From CAZJDM01 sp964544765 (GTDB lineage: Bacteria > Bdellovibrionota_B > Oligoflexia > CAYFLR01), in assembly GCA_964544765.1 (NCBI GenBank), contig CAZJDM010000068.1:1-21991 (forward strand): 21,991 bases of DNA, read 5' to 3'. Numbering within the stretch: position 1 is the stretch's first letter; each line of letters starts with the position of its first letter. The notes below the pieces were generated by a model. That model did no database searches and was not told the origin of the DNA. It saw nothing but the letters and a program-made list of their open reading frames with translations. Below, one piece after another: positions 8,445 through 16,196 of this stretch. Both the position numbers and the translations under genes were made by a program.

Positions 8445-11400
8445 ATGAGAAAGTTTCAAGTAAGCGTTATCTTATTGATAACAATCGTTCTTTTTATTCA
8501 TTGTGAGAAAAAGAAACCTGGAGCAATCAAACAAGAATCCATACCACTAGCAACCAAAACCATTAGAAACAGAGTAAACTTAAAAAAAGCAAAAGCGTTC
8601 AAAAACAGCACTGGTAAGCAAGTTTATTTTTCCACTTACAACATTTCCAAAGAAAGAACAGCGACTAAAAGCTCTCCCAAAGCCGGATTAGCTAACAAGG
8701 GCTTTAATCTGGTAAATAGTATTGAAACCTTTAATCTGGTAAGTACAGTTGAACAACCTCATTCTATGGCAGAATTTGCCGGACTTGATAACATTTTTAA
8801 CCAGTACTACCAATCTAACGATCCACCTAAATACAATCCTACAGCCAATTACTCTGAACAAGCTGCCAGCTTAAATACGGCGTTTGATCCTTGTCAAGAC
8901 TGGAGCGATTTTAAAGAAAATTATTATATAGATGATGCTATAGGAGGCAACTATACTCACTTAGCAGTTCATGTAAAGACCTTTAACCAAGGTGAAAGTG
9001 ATTTATCTAGAAATACTTTCGGTAACATACCTGAAAGTGAATTTAATGAGACGATAAACACTATTCAAGCCAAAATTAATGAGTATCGAACGGGCCTTAG
9101 AGCTTGGTTTGACGCTAAATACAGCTATAAAAGATGGAAAAGTTGTATGGACGCACGTTGTCCGAGCAGGGATTCAACATGTATAGCCAATGCCAATGAA
9201 AATTGCGGTACTGAACCAATAATCCCCGCTAAACCAGAACCAGTATCAGGCGGAGGTGTTCCCGAAAAAGGAGCTTGTAAAGAAAAATTATTTGCTCAAC
9301 CATACAATATAGACGCTCAAACTTACACTTTTCCCCGTAAGGCTAATAGAATTGACGGTTATGGCACACTACAAGTAGGTCCCTTAACCTTCACAACTGC
9401 TGGCACTGGAGCGGATTTTTCTCGCATTTATCTAACCATCAGAAAACCAGTCTCCGGAGAAAACAATGCTTTAAGTGTTAGTGTTGTTTCCAGCGATAGT
9501 CAAGGGTTAGAAAGAAATATTGTAGTTGTTTTACAAACAAATGGGAACTCTATAACTACCAAGTGGAGCGAGCTTGAATCAGCTATCAGTACTGATGCTA
9601 CAGCCAGTTCACTGGTGACCATTAGCGCCACTGGAGATACTAACACTGAAGTTTCTGAGTTACCTAAAACCTATTTAGCGGGAGCATGGGAAGCAACAGG
9701 TGATTATTTTGTAGATTACAACAATCTACCGGCCGATGAATTTAAAAACGTCGTTTTATGTGTTCAGAATGCTCAATATGTTAGAACCTATGGTCCATCT
9801 GAAAAGTCTCATGATTGGAATCTAGGGAGATGGCAAGAACTGGAATATGAGGTTATACCTGATGCCGAGGTTGTTGAAGTATGGCCCGATGGAGTTCCTA
9901 AAGTACCTCTTTATGCTTTAGATGCCTTAGATCGAAGACACGTTGAACCCATTGTGGATTCCTATGGTAACGTGATCGTCCCAGCCGGATGTCAAGTAGA
10001 GAATGTTAGATATTTTCCTGGAGAAACTTGCTATAGTTTCTGTGACAATTCCGTAAAAGTATCTAAAAGTTGTTATTATAATGTTGCCCCAACTACCGCC
10101 GACCCTGATGGTATATTAGATAGCGAACTTAATGACCGCAAAAGAGCCATTATGAGTAGCGATATTATCGAAGGTACTAACGTCCGAAGAGACGGAGGCC
10201 TTCTATATATGTCTATCAAGGGACCTGAGGATAAGATCTTTAATGTAAGAGTAATGCATAACTTACATAAGTCACATATTCTAGGAGAAGGAAATATTGA
10301 CGATGGTATTGAACGAAGTGAAAATTCCTTCACTTTCAATATACCTTTTTGTCCAGCTTTCGATATTCCTTACGAATATAAGATATGTAACGTTCCTAAA
10401 GCGGAACATTATCGATTTGGTACCAAAATTGAAAATACTATCAATACAGGTATACCCAATTGTTTTGTCGATGCTGCTAAGACTTGGGTTGTCAGTAACA
10501 TAAGAGTCGCTGATGATAGGGTAGGTTCACCAACCTGGCAGGAAATGTCATACGTAGTAAATGGCAGAGAGTATTATCCATGGGATAAATCATATCAGTT
10601 ATTAGAAAAAACTGAATTTGTACTTAAAAAAGATTTGTTAAACAATCAGGATGGTATTTTAGTTAAAGGTACTTCTTTCACTAACATGTGTATCGACGAC
10701 ACAACAGATAGTGAAGGAAATGTAAGCCAGGCTCAAAGTGCCTATAGATGCGCCAATCAACAAGACGGTGCCACGACTCCTGATAACGTGTGTAATACTA
10801 CTAATTCTCCACGTGGAATTAGGTTTCTAGAAGAAGACGATGGTAATTATGTTCGTTTTATTTATACCACCTTCGATGAACAAAAAGAGGAAAGAAAAGA
10901 GTTATTTCTCTATGTAGACACTAATGATAATCCCGAACACTGGAACCATGATGGCTGGCGCGACGCTAATGAAGATTTAGTATCTGAAGACTTTAAGATG
11001 AAACCAGCTTCCATGACAGATAGTAAGTTTAAACAATGTTTCCTTACTGGAGAACAAGATCAAAACGGTAACGATATCTTAAACCCCAGTGTTATTCGCA
11101 GTAACTATAGTCCTTTGATAATAAATGTGAACCATAGTACCAGCGTTGCGTTGAGCGGATTAGAAAAAGATCTATTCTTTATCGGTCGCCGCTACAACAC
11201 AGCTATATCCACTAGAAGATCTAATTATACTAAATATGAGACCAAGAAAATCACACCTGCAGGATCTATAGGTACTATGGGAATCAACCGTGAAGTTATT
11301 ACCAGAGCTTTCGTCAAGACTGGTTGGATTGATGGTGCGGTTGGTGATGCTTTATTAGTCTATGACTTGAATAATAATGGCAAGATTGACAGTGGTTTTG

Positions 11401-11939
11401 AATTATTCGGAGAAGCTACTATCGTTGAAGAAAGTCGTCATTATGGTCCTTTTGGCTATATTGAAGCGGGTACTTTTGCTCCCAACGGTTTTGTGGCCTT
11501 GGCTCAATACGATGTCAATAAAGATGGAAAGATTGACGCGGCTGATCCTATTTTTAACAAACTAATGTTCTGGCAAGACGGTAGAGGCGGGGTTGCTAAC
11601 GCTCAAGTTGATACCGGCGAATTACGCTCTTTAGCTGAACTAAGAATAACATCATTTAATGTCAATAAAATTATGGAAATGGAAGATACAGATAAATACG
11701 GCAACAAAACATTACTACGATCCACTTACACTTATCTTAGGGATAATACAATTTTTGAAAATATGATCTTTGATGTTTATTTTGTGTATAAAGATTTAAC
11801 TGACGCAGAACGAGGAGATGAAAAAATACTTACTACTGATGAATTACCAAAATATAACCTACTAAATGATCAAATAGACGCGGCTAACAATTTCCACCGT
11901 ACTTTGGAAGAAGCGGTAATGCGACAACTTGAACAATGA
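8445..11939 (+). CDS. Large lipoprotein with EF-hand-like calcium-binding end
   Basis: The 1164-residue protein starts MRKFQVSVILLITIVLFIHC, a lipoprotein-type signal with Cys20 and an unorthodox FIHC box. Residues ~305-412 (from PLTFTTAGTG to TYLAGAW) resemble a beta-rich module seen in phage-tail and large surface proteins, with conserved LSVSV, ITT and SSLVTISATG segments. The C-terminal ~200 residues match the calcium-loop region found in many haemolysin-type secreted proteins: TGWIDGAVGDALLVYDLNNN, a loop DLNNNGKIDSGFELFG at 974-989, a second loop DVNKDGKIDAADPIF at 1023-1037, then FWQDGRGG and GELRSLAEL. Numerous Cys occur in the central part. Shine-Dalgarno AGGGGG (8434-8439) precedes the ATG. 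A strong terminator closes the gene. Function unknown; a calcium-stabilised surface role is inferred. Confidence 0.82.
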   Translation: MRKFQVSVILLITIVLFIHCEKKKPGAIKQESIPLATKTIRNRVNLKKAKAFKNSTGKQVYFSTYNISKERTATKSSPKAGLANKGFNLVNSIETFNLVSTVEQPHSMAEFAGLDNIFNQYYQSNDPPKYNPTANYSEQAASLNTAFDPCQDWSDFKENYYIDDAIGGNYTHLAVHVKTFNQGESDLSRNTFGNIPESEFNETINTIQAKINEYRTGLRAWFDAKYSYKRWKSCMDARCPSRDSTCIANANENCGTEPIIPAKPEPVSGGGVPEKGACKEKLFAQPYNIDAQTYTFPRKANRIDGYGTLQVGPLTFTTAGTGADFSRIYLTIRKPVSGENNALSVSVVSSDSQGLERNIVVVLQTNGNSITTKWSELESAISTDATASSLVTISATGDTNTEVSELPKTYLAGAWEATGDYFVDYNNLPADEFKNVVLCVQNAQYVRTYGPSEKSHDWNLGRWQELEYEVIPDAEVVEVWPDGVPKVPLYALDALDRRHVEPIVDSYGNVIVPAGCQVENVRYFPGETCYSFCDNSVKVSKSCYYNVAPTTADPDGILDSELNDRKRAIMSSDIIEGTNVRRDGGLLYMSIKGPEDKIFNVRVMHNLHKSHILGEGNIDDGIERSENSFTFNIPFCPAFDIPYEYKICNVPKAEHYRFGTKIENTINTGIPNCFVDAAKTWVVSNIRVADDRVGSPTWQEMSYVVNGREYYPWDKSYQLLEKTEFVLKKDLLNNQDGILVKGTSFTNMCIDDTTDSEGNVSQAQSAYRCANQQDGATTPDNVCNTTNSPRGIRFLEEDDGNYVRFIYTTFDEQKEERKELFLYVDTNDNPEHWNHDGWRDANEDLVSEDFKMKPASMTDSKFKQCFLTGEQDQNGNDILNPSVIRSNYSPLIINVNHSTSVALSGLEKDLFFIGRRYNTAISTRRSNYTKYETKKITPAGSIGTMGINREVITRAFVKTGWIDGAVGDALLVYDLNNNGKIDSGFELFGEATIVEESRHYGPFGYIEAGTFAPNGFVALAQYDVNKDGKIDAADPIFNKLMFWQDGRGGVANAQVDTGELRSLAELRITSFNVNKIMEMEDTDKYGNKTLLRSTYTYLRDNTIFENMIFDVYFVYKDLTDAERGDEKILTTDELPKYNLLNDQIDAANNFHRTLEEAVMRQLEQ

Positions 11940-11970
11940 TGTAACTAATAGAAAATGGTGTAACTAATTA

Positions 11971-12016
11971 AACGCGATAGGCGGAATTATTACTGGCTGG
12001 CTATCGCGTTTTTTTT
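11971..12016 (+). terminator. Intrinsic terminator of the large lipoprotein gene
   Basis: A perfect 10-bp stem, AACGCGATAG (11971-11980) paired with CTATCGCGTT (12001-12010), encloses a 20-nt loop and runs directly into TTTTTT (12011-12016). It lies 32 nt after the stop at 11939. On the opposite strand the hairpin also follows the stop of the ATPase gene, but only a short T tract follows there, so it mainly serves the + strand gene. Confidence 0.92.
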
Positions 12017-12023
12017 AAATCAA

Positions 12024-13229
12024 TTAAACGCTTTTCAAGGAGATTGTCACATCTTGTTTGACAGGGTTATACCATAACCTCTTAATGAAATCCTGGTAAG
12101 GTAAAATTAAAATTCCATCATCTGTCTGACGAATTTCTTTTTCCAGACAGACAACTATTTGCTCTTTTACATAAGGATGCTCAATCTTCAGTTGTCTTAG
12201 GTTTTTAAGGTTATCTGATGTAACTCTATCAACACCTTTTGCTTCTAGAGCTATTTCCATATCTCCTAAAATAAAATCTACTTCAACACCGGTTGTTAAT
12301 TGCCAAAAGTAAATTGGATAATCCGATAGTGAATATTTAATAAAGCACTGAAGCTCATGAAAAACCCAGTTTTCAAAGGCCTTACCAAAGAGAGGTGTTT
12401 TAAATTCTATTTGATGGCGACGAGCTAAAAAATTAACAATTCCTACATCATTAAAATAAAACTTTGGTTTTTGAATGATCCTTCTTTTGGCTCTTTTTGT
12501 AAAAGCAGGTAAAAAAGAACCGATAAGCGTATCCTGTAAAATTTCGAAATATGACTGGACCGTCTTGGGAGAAACACCTGTCTCGCGACCAATATTTGAA
12601 TAATTGAGCAATTCTGTGTCACCAATCGCTGCAACTTCTAAAAATCTTGAAAAAACAGGCAAATTTCGAATTAAACCCTCTGCTAAAATTTCTTCTTTTA
12701 GGTAATCAGAAACATAGCTTCTGAGCTGCAACAAATAATCATCATCTAAGTAATGAGGTGGCAAATAACCACGATTAACCACTTTTTGTAAGTTGAATTT
12801 CTCACCCAACTCATATGCCGAAAAACCTCTTAATTCAAACTTAAGAGCACGACCTCCCAATAAGTTAGCCTGACCTCTTTTCAATTTTCTCGCACTTGAT
12901 CCACAAAGTCCAAAAATAAGCTTCTTACTCTCTATCAAATCATGTACTTCATCTAACAGCAATGGAACCTTTTGAACTTCATCGATAATAACAATAGATC
13001 CTGAATCAGTAACCGAGAGTCGCTCCCTTAACAAAGAGGGATTGGTTGAATATGAAAGAAATTCATCCGAGTGTAATAAATTAATGTGTTTTACATTTGG
13101 GAACACCTTCTTTAATAATGTAGTTTTACCAGTTTGACGCTGCCCCCATAAAAAAAAGCTTCTTTTAGGATCTTGCAATTGAAGAATTCTTTTATACATA
13201 CTACTAATATTCATGATTTTTAGGAGCAT
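12024..13229 (-). CDS. AAA_14/DUF4143 family ATPase
   Basis: The 401-residue protein has a P-loop ATPase domain with Walker A GQRQTGKT (29-36), Walker B IVIIDEVQ (79-86) and a sensor-like GSSARKL (110-116). A helix-turn-helix-like stretch follows (GRETGVSPKTVQSYFEIL, ~214-231). The C-terminal DUF4143 part has the PD-(D/E)xK nuclease-like pattern VEVDFIL (315-321) ... LEAKG (328-332). This architecture defines a widespread, mostly uncharacterised family often found as accessory genes. The first ATG, at 13229, is used; ATGs at residues 6 and 11 are alternatives, and none has a strong ribosome-binding site. It lies beside a transposase remnant, which fits recent acquisition or a genomically mobile neighbourhood. 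Whether it acts on DNA, on proteins or as part of a defence or regulatory function is not known. Confidence 0.9.
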   Translation of the reverse strand: MLLKIMNISSMYKRILQLQDPKRSFFLWGQRQTGKTTLLKKVFPNVKHINLLHSDEFLSYSTNPSLLRERLSVTDSGSIVIIDEVQKVPLLLDEVHDLIESKKLIFGLCGSSARKLKRGQANLLGGRALKFELRGFSAYELGEKFNLQKVVNRGYLPPHYLDDDYLLQLRSYVSDYLKEEILAEGLIRNLPVFSRFLEVAAIGDTELLNYSNIGRETGVSPKTVQSYFEILQDTLIGSFLPAFTKRAKRRIIQKPKFYFNDVGIVNFLARRHQIEFKTPLFGKAFENWVFHELQCFIKYSLSDYPIYFWQLTTGVEVDFILGDMEIALEAKGVDRVTSDNLKNLRQLKIEHPYVKEQIVVCLEKEIRQTDDGILILPYQDFIKRLWYNPVKQDVTISLKSV

Positions 13230-13401
13230 GTCTACTGTTTTTTTCCAGATCCTGCTAGAAATGGGTTTTAGCAGTTAGCCCGATTTATTTCTAAACCTAC
13301 TCATTTATTTACAATCATTACACTTTTTATTTGAATAATAGACATGATTCTCTCCAAAGTTGATGTTATTAATTTTGTCAACCAAGAGGGCGCCCTTCTC
13401 G

Positions 13402-13542
13402 TTACGAAAGGTATATCAATATTACAAATATGAATTCCCGTCTGCAATCTTTGCATTGATGATTTTGCTTACCGTTATGAATATGACCATTTCTCTTTAT
13501 GTTGAATGATAAGCAATTTGGACAGGATATAGTTGAAGACAT
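13402..13542 (-). pseudogene. Truncated IS1-type transposase zinc-ribbon (InsA-like)
   Basis: An ATG-initiated 46-codon frame encodes MSSTISCPNCLSFNIKRNGH, then IHNGKQNHQCKDCRREF. The CPxC...KNGxxxxGKQxxxCKDCxRxF pattern is the N-terminal zinc ribbon and linker of IS1-family InsA-like transposase proteins. After CRREF the homology stops and nine unrelated codons lead to TAA. The helix-turn-helix and the catalytic DDE part (InsB) are absent. An AAGGA ribosome-binding site lies just upstream of the ATG, inside an inverted repeat. It is most likely a fragment of an insertion sequence, possibly still translatable. Confidence 0.65.
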
Positions 13543-13546
13543 CTGT

Positions 13547-13589
13547 TGTTTCCTTAATTTAAAATGACATATAATTTAATAAGGAAACA
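13547..13589. repeat. Inverted repeat upstream of the IS1-type remnant
   Basis: Exact 10-nt arms TGTTTCCTTA (13547-13556) and TAAGGAAACA (13580-13589) are separated by 23 nt. On the - strand the arm nearest the transposase ATG contains its Shine-Dalgarno (TAAGGAAACAACAGATG). A transcript reading through from outside would fold the site into a hairpin. On the + strand the second arm is followed by a T-rich tract, so a weak terminator is an alternative reading. Confidence 0.55.
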
Positions 13590-13628
13590 TTAAATTTTTT
13601 TGAGAAATATGTCCATAAAATTACAACA

Positions 13629-14228
13629 TTACATGTTTAGCACCACCAAAACACCAGCATAATCATTACCACCAATCCGTGCCAAAGGATTAAACTTTTT
13701 TACATCAATTATTGTTTTTCCTCCATCATTTTGACAGATATTATCATCAATAAATAAGGAAAGCACTCTTCCTAATATTAGTGCCTGATTTGCCCCTTCA
13801 ATATCAATTATCTTTTCTCGAATACACATAAAAGCAACTAAACAATCTCTTATCCTAGGTAAAGGAAAGTTTTCCACATCTATAGTCGCTAACCGTAGCT
13901 CCTTAATTTCTGAATCACCATGAGGTAGTTCCTTGGCAGATTGAGTTACCAAATTAGCTTGATCAATATGAGGAATATGAAGAATAAAATAATTTCTTTG
14001 CTCGATATTTCTTCTAGTATCCTTCAAGGAACCATCACTCTTTTGTCCAACAGACAAAGAGACCAATGGTGGTGAACTACTAACACCATTAAAAAAAGAA
14101 AAAGGCGCTAAATTTAAACTTTTATCTCCATTATCACTCAAAACCCACGCAATAGGACGAGGTATAATGGTTTGACTCATAGCACTAAAAATAGATTTGC
14201 TGTCTTGATCGGAAAAGTTAATTAGCAT
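13629..14228 (-). CDS. Flavin-reductase-like FMN-binding protein
   Basis: The 199-residue protein belongs to the flavin reductase-like (DIM6/NTAB) family. It shows the N-terminal TIIPRPIAWVLS, then LNLAPFSFFNGVSSSPPLVS and later RNYFILHIPH, the segments that line the FMN site in this family. Length and layout are normal and nothing appears missing. Members bind FMN and act as flavin reductases or oxidoreductases; the substrate here cannot be told. AGGAG lies 6 nt before the ATG and a near-consensus promoter sits at 14262-14290. It is transcribed away from the LRR lipoprotein gene. No obvious partner monooxygenase is nearby. Confidence 0.88.
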   Translation of the reverse strand: MLINFSDQDSKSIFSAMSQTIIPRPIAWVLSDNGDKSLNLAPFSFFNGVSSSPPLVSLSVGQKSDGSLKDTRRNIEQRNYFILHIPHIDQANLVTQSAKELPHGDSEIKELRLATIDVENFPLPRIRDCLVAFMCIREKIIDIEGANQALILGRVLSLFIDDNICQNDGGKTIIDVKKFNPLARIGGNDYAGVLVVLNM

Positions 14229-14242
14229 ATTTTCTCCTAATA

Positions 14243-14271
14243 TTTACGGGTGGTTAAAACTATTATATATT
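14243..14271 (+). promoter_or_regulatory. Possible promoter for the LRR lipoprotein gene
   Basis: TTTACG (14243-14248), a 17-nt spacer and TATATT (14266-14271) face rightward, leaving a leader of about 85 nt before the ATG at 14364. The match is moderate. The -10 overlaps that of the leftward promoter by two bases. Confidence 0.35.
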
Positions 14272-14290
14272 AGATACTAATAACTGTAAA
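14262..14290 (-). promoter_or_regulatory. Sigma-70-type promoter of the flavin-reductase-like gene
   Basis: On the - strand TTTACA (14285-14290) and a perfect TATAAT (14262-14267) are separated by exactly 17 nt. Initiation near 14255 would leave a leader of about 26 nt before the ATG at 14228, with AGGAG in it. Confidence 0.6.
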
Positions 14291-14363
14291 TTAATCATCA
14301 ATTTCCCATTTAAGTTCCTCCAAAAAGGTGCCGAATATATTTATATATAAAGAAGGATATGTT

Positions 14364-16163
14364 ATGAAATCAATTAAATACCTTAAATTTGGGATATTAA
14401 TTATTTCTCTTTTAATTTCAATACATTGCGGTCTGGATGGAGTTGATGGCCAAGATGGCAAAGACGCGACCTCAACCCAAGGAGCCTCAGGGGTAGACGG
14501 AGCTGAGGGATTAAGCAGTAAGCCCTTCCGCCCTGGTAGTAGTGAAAGTTATGGAACAGTCGGAGATAGTGTTATAGATAGCACTACCACCTTAGACAAT
14601 ATTGCTTGTTCAGCATCTAACATCAATGAATATTACCAGGTTAAGGGATCGGACAAAGATGGATTCTATTATTGTAATGGTAGCAATTGGGTCTTTGGTT
14701 GGAGCGAAGAAAGTAACGACAATATTTGGCCCTTTCAACCCAATATACCCGATATCAACTTACGAAAATGTTTGAATTTAATACTTGGCAACGGTATAGG
14801 GAAAACCAACGATCTGACAATAGAAGAATTAGAAAAGCTAGATGAGGATATTGAATGTAAAAGTTTCTCCATCTCCAACCTGGAAGGCGTCCAACATGCA
14901 ATCAACGCTACCTCATTAAATTTTGCTGACAACAATATTACCAATATTCCTCTTGATATTGACAAATTAACTAACCTAACCTCATTGGATCTGAGTGAAA
15001 ACAAAGGATTAAGTTTAGTAGACGGGGATTCAAATGATAATGATAATAACAGCGAGCCACTTATTCAAAGTAATGACCTGCTCTTTGACAGCACCACTGA
15101 ATATACTGTAAAAACAACCTATAAAGGAGCAATCTCCACTGTTAACGAATTAATTTTAACTGATCAGACCAATTATTTTCACATCCGTATGAGTGGTGGA
15201 AAATTGATAATCAAGCATAATATAATCACCGATATTAATTTTAGAAGATGTATTCATGCTGAATTAAAAGCCTCTTTACCCAACCAATTTGAAACCAGAA
15301 GCAATATTTCTGAGTTGACATATGATGAATTGGAACTTATTGACAGTACCTTAAACTGCGAATACCGGTTAATAAGTAGTCTGGAAGGTATAGGTTATCT
15401 AACCGAGGCTACTTCTCTACTCCTGGGAAATAATCAAATCAAAACTCTACCCGATGAAATGGAAGACTTAGAAAACTTGACCACATTGAACGTTGAAAAT
15501 AATAACATCATAATAATAAATGAAATAATTGGGGAAATAACCAACCTAGCCACCTTGAACATTTCCGATAACCAAATTGAGACCTTACCCTCTACCCTTT
15601 CAACATTAATCGCCCTAACCAGTTTAGATATTTCTGATAACGATATAACTACACTTCCTTCCAGTACAATAAAAGAATTGAACAGCTTAGTAAGCCTGGA
15701 CGCCTCAAATAATGAAATAGAAACCATTCCTGCCAATATAAGGTATCTTACATCACTTACCAGCCTAGATTTAAGTAATAATAAAATACACACTCTCCCT
15801 TCGGACATCAAGTATCTGACATCCCTAACATCACTGGACCTAAGTTATAACCAAATCGAATCGGTCCCAGGAGAAATTGGTTACCTGGCAGCTCTAACAG
15901 ATTTACGGTTAAACCGAAATCATATTTTCTATTTACCAACTATCTCTCAAGACACAAAAGGACTGGACTCACTAACTAACCTGACCAAACTTTACCTGGA
16001 TGATAATACTTTGATAACCTGTGGAAGTTGTACAGACGGAATGAATTTTGTAGGAACTACTACCGGAATAACTGAAGGAGAAGGCGGTTTAAACTTTACC
16101 ACCAGAGATACAACCTTTCATATTGAATTTAAAAGTGGAAAATTTGAAATAACAGAGCAATAA
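14364..16163 (+). CDS. Leucine-rich-repeat lipoprotein with collagen-like linker
   Basis: The start at 14364 is preferred over an in-frame ATG 36 nt upstream because GAAGGA (14352-14357) lies 6 nt before it and the product begins with a lipoprotein signal (MKSIKYLKFGILIISLLISI, then HC). Cys22 is the likely lipid site; the SIHC box is non-canonical. A short collagen-like tract follows (GLDGVDGQDGKDA), then a CNGSNWVFGW motif. Two N-cap/LRR modules begin at IPDINLRKCL and ITDINFRRCI, each with a pair of Cys and a SNLEG or SSLEG transition, showing an internal duplication. The second runs into about eight 23-residue repeats of the type LTSLDLSNNKIHTLPSDIKY. Such proteins usually bind other proteins at the cell surface. 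Length from this start is 599 residues. Confidence 0.88.
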   Translation: MKSIKYLKFGILIISLLISIHCGLDGVDGQDGKDATSTQGASGVDGAEGLSSKPFRPGSSESYGTVGDSVIDSTTTLDNIACSASNINEYYQVKGSDKDGFYYCNGSNWVFGWSEESNDNIWPFQPNIPDINLRKCLNLILGNGIGKTNDLTIEELEKLDEDIECKSFSISNLEGVQHAINATSLNFADNNITNIPLDIDKLTNLTSLDLSENKGLSLVDGDSNDNDNNSEPLIQSNDLLFDSTTEYTVKTTYKGAISTVNELILTDQTNYFHIRMSGGKLIIKHNIITDINFRRCIHAELKASLPNQFETRSNISELTYDELELIDSTLNCEYRLISSLEGIGYLTEATSLLLGNNQIKTLPDEMEDLENLTTLNVENNNIIIINEIIGEITNLATLNISDNQIETLPSTLSTLIALTSLDISDNDITTLPSSTIKELNSLVSLDASNNEIETIPANIRYLTSLTSLDLSNNKIHTLPSDIKYLTSLTSLDLSYNQIESVPGEIGYLAALTDLRLNRNHIFYLPTISQDTKGLDSLTNLTKLYLDDNTLITCGSCTDGMNFVGTTTGITEGEGGLNFTTRDTTFHIEFKSGKFEITEQ

Positions 16164-16196
16164 ATCGTAAACATAAACAGATCAAATCAGTGCAAT

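Larger units (their letters stand above)
13230..13628. other. Gene-poor interval with an insertion-sequence remnant
   Basis: About 400 nt without an intact gene. It contains the decayed IS1-type transposase start (13402-13542), an inverted repeat (13547-13589) and a GC-rich 10-bp palindrome AGGGCGCCCT (13387-13396) that stands out in this AT-rich sequence. Nothing else recognisable was found in 13230-13386. Confidence 0.6.

Noticed and set aside
13244..13280. Small inverted repeat CTGCTA...TAGCAG upstream of the ATPase gene
   Set aside because: Only 6 bp, not positioned at a promoter or ribosome-binding site that I can identify.
13310..13400. Second Cys-containing fragment (SNKKCNDCK) on the - strand between the ATPase and the IS remnant
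   Set aside because: Too short, no start and only one CxxC pair; cannot be told from chance.
15434..15811. Open frame of 125 codons opposite the leucine-rich repeats
   Set aside because: It mirrors the periodic LRR codons and has no independent start signals.
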